Assembly: GCA_947482805.1 (NCBI GenBank)
Contig: CANKLK010000107.1
Location: 1 to 7,291 of the forward strand
Direction: 5' to 3'
From: Flavobacteriaceae bacterium
Lineage (GTDB): Bacteria > Bacteroidota > Bacteroidia > Flavobacteriales > Flavobacteriaceae
DNA: 7,291 nucleotides
In this document: positions 1 to 6,297 of the stretch, one piece after another
How positions within the stretch are numbered: the first letter of the stretch is position 1
How the letters are laid out: every line of letters begins with the position of its first letter
Notes under the pieces: model-generated
Seen by the model: the letters and a program-made list of their open reading frames with translations, nothing else
Database searches by the model: none
Told to the model about the DNA's origin: nothing
Position numbers and translations under genes: made by a program

Positions 1-353
1 ATTTTAGAAATCGCTAGATTAGCTCGATTTATTCCTTTATAATGATCTCTCCAAATTGGCAAAATTACTTCAACATTGTCTGCTGTGAAAGAGTACAAGT
101 TTACTCCCGAAAGCGGTACTTTTGATCCAGCATTATGTTCATCAGTAGTAAAAAGAGTTTGGCTTTTTCCATATACACCTTCCAGTTGCAACGAATTATA
201 TACACCTATAATTGCAGCTTTGGCATCGGCTTCTGTATTAAAGGAATTTTCAACTGTAAGATCTGAAACAGGAGCTTCTTCTAAAATGTCACTACAACCC
301 AGAAAACTTGTAAACAATACAAAAAGAAATAAATATTTGATTTTATTTTTCAT
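1..353 (-). CDS. SusD-like outer-membrane glycan-binding lipoprotein, N-terminal part (cut by window edge)
   Basis: This is the first 117 codons of a SusD/RagB-family lipoprotein; the rest lies beyond base 1. The start ATG (bases 353-351) is 9 bases after the SusC stop, the usual tight susC-susD coupling. Residues 1-19 form a lipoprotein signal peptide (basic MKNKIK, hydrophobic core, then SFLG), with the lipid-carrying cysteine at residue 20. The following SDILEE is acidic, in the manner of surface-export signals of Bacteroidota lipoproteins. Residues around 32-55 (LTVENSFNTEADAKAAIIGVYNSL, read in pieces) match the typical SusD N-terminus, where a helix follows a T/S-x-x-x-x-F-x-T/S-x-x-D-A stretch. 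Known role of the family: it caps the SusC barrel at the cell surface and binds the oligosaccharide before import. Ligand specificity cannot be inferred, because the binding-site residues are outside the window. Confidence 0.93.
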   Translation of the reverse strand, partial: MKNKIKYLFLFVLFTSFLGCSDILEEAPVSDLTVENSFNTEADAKAAIIGVYNSLQLEGVYGKSQTLFTTDEHNAGSKVPLSGVNLYSFTADNVEVILPIWRDHYKGINRANLAISK

Positions 354-362
354 TTTTATAGA

Positions 363-3300
363 TTAAAAATTAAGTGAAATTCCTAATGTTATGGAAGTGC
401 TTCGTGGATAACTACCAAGATCTACACCTCCACCAACTCTTCCTGCTGTTCCTCCTATAGCATTAACTTCTGGATCAAACCAAGAATATCTAGTAATCAT
501 AAAAGGATTATTTATTCTGGCAAACAGTCTAAATTTATTTAAATTCAATTTATCTGAAATTGATTTAGGAATTGCATATCCTAATGTTATGTAATCACAT
601 TTTAAAAAAGAGCCGTCTTCTACATAAGCACTTCTAAATAAAGAAGAATAAACTCCATTACTATTTTCACCATGAAAAGTACCGGTAGGATTATAGGCAG
701 CGCTATAAGAATTATCGGACATGGATTTTAATGTGTTCCAATTATTAATACCTCCCTTATCTAAATTTCCAATATTTCCATTTATTACATCGTTACCATA
801 AGAAAAGCGTAAAAAGAAACTAAAGTCAAAATTTTTATAAGTGAATTCATTATTTAAACCGCCAATGAAATCTGGATTTGTATTCGCTATTGGCACTTTG
901 TCATAACTATCAATTAATCCATCTCCATTGACATCATAAATTTTGACTTGTCCGTTATTATTTATATCTGGAATTCCAACACCAATTTGTAAAGGGCTAT
1001 TTGCCGCTTCTGTCTGATTGTTAATGATTTGATCTTCAATGTATCCATAATAAATACCAGTTGACTCTCCTACACGAATTAATATTTCATTCATGAATTT
1101 ACTTGGAAAAATATTAGCATTAAAATAAAATTCAAACTTATCTCCTAAATCTAGCACCTTATTTCTATTAAATGAAAAAGTAAAATCAGATCTCCATTTA
1201 AAACTGCTATTATCAATATTGACTGAATTAACGGTTAATTCAAACCCTTTATTACTAAAAGAACCAATATTCTTTAATGCAGTTTCGAAACCTGATGACA
1301 AAGGCAATTGAATTTCTAACAATAAATCAGTTGTTTTTTTATAATAAACTTCAGCAGTAATGTTTAAACGATTTTTTAAAAACCCTAAATCAACACCATA
1401 ATTGTATTGTGCAGTAGTTTCCCATTTTAAGCCAGGATTAGAAACACTGTTCTGAGCTATTCCTGAATAAAACACATCATTAAATACATAATTTGCTGCC
1501 CCAATTAAACCTATAGAGCTATATGCAGGTATCTGGTTGTTACCAGTTACGCCATACGATGCTCTCAACTTGAAATTATCAAAAATATTCATATTTTTGA
1601 TGATTGACTCTTCCGAAAGTGTCCATCCCAAAGCAACAGAAGGAAAGTATCCCCATTTATTTTCATTCCCAAATTTAGAGGAACCGTCTGCTCTAATGGA
1701 TGCAGTTAAAAGGTATTTATTATTATAACCATAAGCCACTCTGCCTAAAAAAGACATTAAGTTATCTTTTGCGATATTGTTTTTAGGTAAAGTTGCTATT
1801 GTTGCACTTGATAAGTTATTGAAGCCATTAGTTTGATTACTAAAACCAGTTGCCCCAAAAGTGGATATACTTTTCAGATTACCTGAAAATTCACTAACTG
1901 CTGTAGCATTAATATTGTGCTTATCAAATTCTTTCTTGTAATTTAATCGAGTTTCAAATACTTGATTTATCGTTTCAATTTTTTCAAATTCGGCGATTCC
2001 ATTTTGCCGATATCCTTTCAATACAGTTGAGGGTAAAAATATTTGGTTATTAATATACCCGCGATTAAACCCATAACTAGTATAAAAAGTCAAATTACTA
2101 TCTAATTTTGTTTCATAAAATAGATTTCCTATAACTCTGGTACTTTGAGTTTCATTTTTCACATCTTTTAAATAAGTAATAACATTCTCATTGTCTCCCG
2201 TATCAAGTTCTGGTTCAATACTAGTGTCTTGTCCGAGTTGAAAATTAAGAGGCTGAAAAGGATTTGTAGAAAAAATCTTTTTAAAAATACCATCGGCATC
2301 TTTATCAAGACTTCTTCCAATATTTTTAGAAAATGCCAATTTAATATTGGTCCCAATTCTAGTGTTACTTCCAATAGATTGAACTAAGTTCGAATTTAAA
2401 TTATATCTTTTAAAATTAGTACAAATGACTACACCTTCTTGATCTAAAAAATTTCCTGAGATTTGATAATTTAATCCTTCTTTAGTTCCGCCACCAATGC
2501 TAAGATCCATCCTCTGTGTTGATGCAAGCTGAGTTGCTTCTTTTGCCCAATCTACCCCTCGTTCGTTTGCATCTTTTTTATCTTGCCAATAGGTGCTTAA
2601 ATTGTCAGTGGTGCCATTTAAATAATTGATTTTATCTTCAATTATTTGTCTATCGAGGTACTCTAAATCAGTAAGTGTCCTAGGAAATTTTGATACAAAA
2701 GAGGTTCCAGAGCTTAATGTTGCAGTTATTACGGGTTTTCCTTCCTTTCCTAGTTTTGTTGTAATAATAATTACTCCATTCGACCCCCTTGCGCCGTATA
2801 TAGCTGTTGCAGATGCGTCTTTTAAAACTTCGATGGACTTGATCTGACCAGGGTCTATATCCGATAATGGATTTGATGACACATTATCATCTGGAACAAT
2901 TGGAAAACCATCAATTACATATAAGGGCTGATTACCACTAGTGAGTGAACTACCACCCCGAATAATTGCCTTTACACCTGATCCTAATCCGTTGTCGTTT
3001 TGTGTTATTTGAAGACCAGCAACACGACCCGATAAAGCTGTTTGAAGATCTATTGGATCTCCTTTCTCTATACTTGTTGCTCTCACGGATGAGACAGCTC
3101 CTGTTAAATCCTTTTTCTTTGCTGTACCATAACCAATTACCACAACTTCATTCAAAGCTTCATTTAATTCTCCAAGAACAATTTTAATAGAATTTCCCTG
3201 TATTTTTAGTTCTTTTTTATCAAATCCTAAACTTGAAATAATTAATACGTCACCGATTTTCGCCTTAATTTTAAAAATCCCATCAAAATCAGTTAATACT

Positions 3301-3443
3301 CCATTTTTTGTTCCTTTTATAATTACATTAGCACCAGGCAAGGGTAATCCTTTAACATCACTAACAATCCCTTCAATCATAGTTTGAGCAAACGAAGATA
3401 AAAAAGATGTTAAAAAAATAATTGTTAATAATTTAAATTTCAT
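363..3443 (-). CDS. SusC/RagA-family TonB-dependent outer-membrane transporter
   Basis: Complete 1026-residue protein, the usual length for SusC-type transporters. Residues 1-20 are a signal peptide (MKFKLLTII...SSFAQ). Residues about 23-92 form a carboxypeptidase-D-regulatory-like beta-sandwich (GIVSD, GLPLPGANV, TDFDGIFKI). A TonB-box-like segment, EVVVIGYG, lies near residues 99-106. The plug follows at about 110-230 with hallmark motifs RGGSSL (162-167), YVIDG (175-179) and EVLKDASATAIYGARGSNG (205-223). The remainder is the 22-strand beta-barrel, ending in an aromatic residue (SLNF) as expected for outer-membrane barrel assembly. There is no N-terminal STN signalling domain between signal peptide and sandwich, so direct FecI/FecR-type sigma signalling by this protein is unlikely. 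A D-x-N-G-D-G-x-I-D loop sits at residues 837-845. Role, from the family: TonB-driven import of oligosaccharides captured by the SusD partner encoded immediately downstream. The imported glycan is inferred only from neighbouring enzymes. Confidence 0.97.
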   Translation of the reverse strand: MKFKLLTIIFLTSFLSSFAQTMIEGIVSDVKGLPLPGANVIIKGTKNGVLTDFDGIFKIKAKIGDVLIISSLGFDKKELKIQGNSIKIVLGELNEALNEVVVIGYGTAKKKDLTGAVSSVRATSIEKGDPIDLQTALSGRVAGLQITQNDNGLGSGVKAIIRGGSSLTSGNQPLYVIDGFPIVPDDNVSSNPLSDIDPGQIKSIEVLKDASATAIYGARGSNGVIIITTKLGKEGKPVITATLSSGTSFVSKFPRTLTDLEYLDRQIIEDKINYLNGTTDNLSTYWQDKKDANERGVDWAKEATQLASTQRMDLSIGGGTKEGLNYQISGNFLDQEGVVICTNFKRYNLNSNLVQSIGSNTRIGTNIKLAFSKNIGRSLDKDADGIFKKIFSTNPFQPLNFQLGQDTSIEPELDTGDNENVITYLKDVKNETQSTRVIGNLFYETKLDSNLTFYTSYGFNRGYINNQIFLPSTVLKGYRQNGIAEFEKIETINQVFETRLNYKKEFDKHNINATAVSEFSGNLKSISTFGATGFSNQTNGFNNLSSATIATLPKNNIAKDNLMSFLGRVAYGYNNKYLLTASIRADGSSKFGNENKWGYFPSVALGWTLSEESIIKNMNIFDNFKLRASYGVTGNNQIPAYSSIGLIGAANYVFNDVFYSGIAQNSVSNPGLKWETTAQYNYGVDLGFLKNRLNITAEVYYKKTTDLLLEIQLPLSSGFETALKNIGSFSNKGFELTVNSVNIDNSSFKWRSDFTFSFNRNKVLDLGDKFEFYFNANIFPSKFMNEILIRVGESTGIYYGYIEDQIINNQTEAANSPLQIGVGIPDINNNGQVKIYDVNGDGLIDSYDKVPIANTNPDFIGGLNNEFTYKNFDFSFFLRFSYGNDVINGNIGNLDKGGINNWNTLKSMSDNSYSAAYNPTGTFHGENSNGVYSSLFRSAYVEDGSFLKCDYITLGYAIPKSISDKLNLNKFRLFARINNPFMITRYSWFDPEVNAIGGTAGRVGGGVDLGSYPRSTSITLGISLNF

Positions 3444-3555
3444 TTTGCGAGTTAACTAATAAGTTGATTTTTTTAAAAATTACGAATAAGTATAAATTTC
3501 AAGACCTCTAAAATACAAATTTTTATTGAAGGCATATTAAAATTTCAATCTTAAT

Positions 3556-3593
3556 CAAAAATAAGCTTCTAAGAAGATTTATGCTAGTACAAA
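3556..3593 (-). promoter_or_regulatory. Possible susC promoter (Bacteroidota -7/-33 type)
   Basis: Read on the minus strand, TATTTTTG at 3563-3556 is an exact match to the Bacteroidota -7 consensus TAnnTTTG, and TTTTG at 3594-3590 could serve as the -33 TTTG/TTG element. The gap between them is 26 bases, longer than the usual 19-24, so the match is imperfect. It would place transcription start near 3549, about 105 bases before the susC ATG. It is the only exact -7 match I found in the gap. In such AT-rich DNA a chance match is quite possible. Confidence 0.3.
3566..3576. repeat. 11-base palindrome CTTCTAAGAAG inside the possible susC promoter
   Basis: Two perfect 5-base arms (CTTCT and AGAAG) flank one central A. 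It lies between the -7-like and -33-like elements, where an operator could sit. The arms are short, and I see no second copy in the window, so function is uncertain. Confidence 0.25.
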
Positions 3594-3609
3594 AGTCTCT
3601 TTATTAGTG

Positions 3610-3626
3610 TCAATTTGTCTCAATTT
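3610..3626. repeat. Two TCAATTT direct repeats, 10 bases apart, upstream of the possible susC promoter
   Basis: TCAATTT occurs at 3610-3616 and again at 3620-3626, a period of 10 bases, roughly one helical turn. Relative to the proposed start near 3549 they lie at about -61 to -77, a common place for an activator site. In-phase direct repeats are typical of sites bound by tandem or dimeric activators. The repeats are AT-rich and short, so this is only a candidate. Confidence 0.3.
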
Positions 3627-3727
3627 ATACAGTCTGCGATTTATTTGAATTATACAACCGCTAATATAACCTCAAAATACAATTGTTTCTACAGTAAAAT
3701 ATTTATTGAATAATTGACTTTACTCCC

Positions 3728-3757
3728 AAAAAAAAACTTCCAGTTTCCCGGAAGTTT
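3728..3757 (-). terminator. Intrinsic terminator after the LTxxQ gene
   Basis: On the minus strand an 8-base perfect stem (AAACTTCC paired with GGAAGTTT; plus-strand arms 3750-3757 and 3734-3741) encloses an 8-base loop. It runs directly into a U-tract (nine As on the plus strand, 3728-3736). It begins 25 bases after the stop codon at 3783. The plus-strand side lacks a T-run, so it terminates minus-strand transcription only. It separates the enzyme/LTxxQ unit from susCD. Confidence 0.88.
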
Positions 3758-3782
3758 ATATGCGTGTTGAAAGATTTGGTCT

Positions 3783-4121
3783 TTATTCTTTACCTTCTTT
3801 TTTTCCTTCAGCTTTAGCTTTCTGCATATTGGCTTTCTGAATTTCTAATTGTGCAGGTGTTAACAAGGCGTTAATTTTTTTTCTAAGTTCTTTTCCTTTT
3901 TCTTTGTTAGCATCTGCATGATCTGGATTTTCCTTGCTGTCTTTTTTAAGAGCCGTTTGTTCTTCAACAATCGGTCTTATTGCTGCTTGTTGATCAGCTG
4001 TTAAAGATAATTCTGTTGTCATTTCTTGCAACTTTTTATCAGCACCACCTTTTTTACCTGCTTCTTGAGCAAATCCATTTAAACCTGCAGCTAATAAAGC
4101 TGCGAAAATCACTTTTTTCAT
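3783..4121 (-). CDS. Small exported LTxxQ-motif (Spy/CpxP-like) protein
   Basis: Complete 112-residue protein. Residues 1-19 are a signal peptide ending in GFAQ, so the mature protein of about 93 residues is probably periplasmic or otherwise exported. It carries two LTxxQ-type motifs, LTADQ (40-44) and LTPAQ (87-91), separated by a charged helical stretch. That is the layout of Spy/CpxP-like proteins, in which helical LTxxQ segments form a small cradle; in enterobacteria Spy is a periplasmic chaperone and CpxP a stress-sensor regulator. The mature part is very rich in Lys, Glu, Ala and Gln, with a lysine/glutamate tail (AEGKKEGKE). No lipobox cysteine or membrane anchor is seen. The gene lies 108 bases after the hydrolase gene and has its own strong terminator. 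I found no clear promoter in the gap, so co-transcription with the hydrolase is possible. Function here is inferred from the motif only. Confidence 0.8.
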   Translation of the reverse strand: MKKVIFAALLAAGLNGFAQEAGKKGGADKKLQEMTTELSLTADQQAAIRPIVEEQTALKKDSKENPDHADANKEKGKELRKKINALLTPAQLEIQKANMQKAKAEGKKEGKE

Positions 4122-4229
4122 TTTTATATTTGTTATATGGTTAATGTTTTTTTAGACTTTCAATAAATAAAAAGGTTTAATGTTTTTAAAATTAAAAAGC
4201 CATTGCACTATTTTTAAGTATAGTAACTG

Positions 4230-6233
4230 TTATTCTTTAATTATTTTCTTTGTTAATACGCTTTGTTTTTCTTTAAGAAATACAATAAAATAAATCCCTT
4301 TTTCTAAATTTATTAGGCTCAATGAATTGTTTTCAGATTTTTTGATATTTAAAACTACTTGCCCTTTTGAATTATAAACAATAATTTCATCAAATATAAT
4401 ATTTTTATTCCAATAAAGATCAGACGATGTTGGGTTTGGATAAATTAATGTTTCAGAATTATCAGGATTATAATTTATTGAATTTAAGGAATTTGCTCGC
4501 GTAATATCTACTTCAATACCGTGAAAGATATCATCAATGTTATCTGTATTTACCAACATAAAATCAGAACCTAAAACTCCATTTTGATTAATTATTGGAT
4601 TTTGAAGCGTTACATTAGTTGTTTTCCATTGATTGTCACCAATACCAGTTATATTTAAGGCAGTCTGTAAGCCAGATGAATTATAATATTTTAGTGCCCA
4701 AGTCGAATTTTGATTTTTGTCTAGCCACGTAATTTTAAAGGTTAAACTGGCAGGAGCCGAAAGTGAAAAAACATCGGAATGAAATTTAAAATACATTGTG
4801 TTTTTGCCACTACTGTTTTGAAAAGATCGTGCAAAACGATCATATTTAGATGAATTTGAATTGATATTTCCTCTTACCCTGAAAAGACCAATTGATGTTA
4901 AATCTGGATTTATTTGAGTTATCCATCTCTCGTAATTTCCTTCTTCAATATTCCATCCAGCATCGTTATAACCTGTTTGTTGATCACGCTGATAAACTTG
5001 TCCTTGAGTAGCCGCAGACACATCATCCATTCGAGCACCACGGCTTGAATAGGCATTGCAAATAGCAGTATATCGTGACTGATTTTGCTGATTGGCTTGA
5101 CCATAGATATTAACTGGAAATTTAATAGTATTTTGAGAATTTAATCCTTCATGAAAAATGGAATATGCAGCATCTGCCGTACTAGGATATACTTGTTTGG
5201 AATATTTATTAAACATCTTAAAAACATCATGTAATTCTGGTCTTGATTGTGCTTCTTGCAAAGCACTTTGGGTAACGAGCCAAACGGAAAGACCTGTATT
5301 AAGTCCACCTAATGCACCCCAATAAAACCCTAATGGGACATTAATTTGGTACAATGGTTTAGTCCAAGTTTGATCCATTTCGGCAGCAGAAAACAAATGT
5401 AACCCTTGAGGATTAATTAGATAAGGAGTCCAAGTAGTTTTAAAATCTAATTCGTCTGAAAGATGGTGTCCTCTAGCGTACGCTCCGCCTTTTATTCCAA
5501 ATCCATAGGTAACATTATTATTTACCCATTGCCACTCTGAGGGTTCGTCAACAGGATCAATATTGTTAAATAGAAGCCCAATTTTTGTGGAAGTATTTCC
5601 TGTATTAAATGCTAATCTAAATTTCTCGAATGTATCTAAACGGAATGTACGCCATTGATTATCGGAAATAATATAAGAGGAAATATTGGGTGTTCCCTTA
5701 TAGGCAACTTCATCTCCAGTGCATCCAGTTTTTACTTGAACATATGCAATTTGATTGAATAGATTTGCTGGTAGGGATCGTAAGAAATTTCCAAAATTAC
5801 TTATCATATTGTAATAATACGTTTTATAGTCGCTATCTAAATAATAAGGATATTTTGTCCAATTTGGATGTTGTGTATCATTAGTAATCACACTAGGGAC
5901 ACCATTAGCGTAAATCCAAGCTGGGGCATCGGGACCAACACCTACGCTTATGTTAACCATCTGATTGTTGTTGTAGGCAGTTTGTAATATAGTCTGAATT
6001 TCAGACCAATCGTATTGAAGGGAGTTAATTGACTGTACATCTTCCCATTTTACATCGGCACTTATTCCTTTCAAATAGTTGTAATCAGTATTAACCGAAA
6101 TGTCATATGCATTTGATCTGTCCCAAACGCCATAGGAATTAACTGGTAAAATGGTGCTTTGAGCATGAACAGAAAGCGTCCAAAATATGAATGTAATTAT
6201 GTTTATTAAATAGTTTTTAACTTGTTTTTTCAT
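4230..6233 (-). CDS. Secreted TIM-barrel glycoside hydrolase (clan GH-A / GH42-like) with T9SS sorting domain
   Basis: Complete 667-residue protein. A signal peptide (residues 1-25, ending VHAQ) leads into a catalytic region at about 28-360. Its opening (YGVWDRS, then ISADVKWEDVQ and YDWSEIQ) resembles the beta-galactosidase/GH42-like barrel start, in which a substrate strand is followed by a W-x-D/W-x-E segment. Candidate catalytic residues are Glu175 in KTGCTGDE (acid/base, end of strand 4) and Glu285 in HLFSAAEMD (nucleophile, strand 7). Their 110-residue spacing fits clan GH-A. GLNTGLSVW (310-318) would be strand 8. A beta-rich region (about 425-580) may be an accessory or carbohydrate-binding domain. 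Residues 596-667 are a type A T9SS C-terminal sorting domain (LIYPNPTSSDLYW, ending VLTKKIIKE), so the enzyme is expected on the cell surface or outside. It starts 64 bases after the alpha-galactosidase stop, probably in one operon. Exact GH family and substrate are not certain; a beta-galactan-type glycan is likeliest. Confidence 0.82.
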   Translation of the reverse strand: MKKQVKNYLINIITFIFWTLSVHAQSTILPVNSYGVWDRSNAYDISVNTDYNYLKGISADVKWEDVQSINSLQYDWSEIQTILQTAYNNNQMVNISVGVGPDAPAWIYANGVPSVITNDTQHPNWTKYPYYLDSDYKTYYYNMISNFGNFLRSLPANLFNQIAYVQVKTGCTGDEVAYKGTPNISSYIISDNQWRTFRLDTFEKFRLAFNTGNTSTKIGLLFNNIDPVDEPSEWQWVNNNVTYGFGIKGGAYARGHHLSDELDFKTTWTPYLINPQGLHLFSAAEMDQTWTKPLYQINVPLGFYWGALGGLNTGLSVWLVTQSALQEAQSRPELHDVFKMFNKYSKQVYPSTADAAYSIFHEGLNSQNTIKFPVNIYGQANQQNQSRYTAICNAYSSRGARMDDVSAATQGQVYQRDQQTGYNDAGWNIEEGNYERWITQINPDLTSIGLFRVRGNINSNSSKYDRFARSFQNSSGKNTMYFKFHSDVFSLSAPASLTFKITWLDKNQNSTWALKYYNSSGLQTALNITGIGDNQWKTTNVTLQNPIINQNGVLGSDFMLVNTDNIDDIFHGIEVDITRANSLNSINYNPDNSETLIYPNPTSSDLYWNKNIIFDEIIVYNSKGQVVLNIKKSENNSLSLINLEKGIYFIVFLKEKQSVLTKKIIKE

Positions 6234-6297
6234 TTAGATATAATTTTTAGTCAACCTCTGATCTTACTGACGCTTCGACTTACTTAATATAAACATC

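Larger units (their letters stand above)
3444..3782. other. Gene-free region between susC and the LTxxQ gene
   Basis: This 339-base AT-rich stretch has no coding region I can support on either strand. Its right end holds the intrinsic terminator of the upstream gene (3728-3757). The middle holds a pair of TCAATTT repeats (3610-3626) and a possible Bacteroidota-type promoter for susC (3556-3593) containing a short palindrome (3566-3576). Bases 3444 to about 3550 would then be the 5' leader of the susCD message; I see no riboswitch fold or strong hairpin in it. A terminator followed by a long leader suggests that susCD is a separate transcription unit from the enzyme genes. Confidence 0.7.

Noticed and set aside
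76..366. 96-codon open frame on the plus strand
   Set aside because: It lies antisense to the SusD lipoprotein gene, whose signal peptide, lipobox and family motifs are clear; the plus-strand translation looks like no family.
1537..3187. Plus-strand open frames at 1537-1728, 2626-2847 and 2966-3187, and a minus-strand frame at 2168-2374
   Set aside because: All fall inside the SusC gene in other frames and show no domain or signal of their own.
4207..4224. Small hairpin (ACTAT/ATAGT) just after the secreted hydrolase stop, considered as a terminator
   Set aside because: The stem is only 5 AT-rich pairs and is separated from the next T-run by about 8 bases, so it is unlikely to terminate well.
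4919..5104. 61-codon minus-strand frame
   Set aside because: It is an alternative frame inside the secreted hydrolase gene, with no recognisable features.
6234..6297. Possible promoter between the alpha-galactosidase and secreted hydrolase genes
   Set aside because: A TTGACT is present on the minus strand, but it lies about 20 bases from the ATG and no TAnnTTTG box follows it; the 64-base gap fits an operon better.
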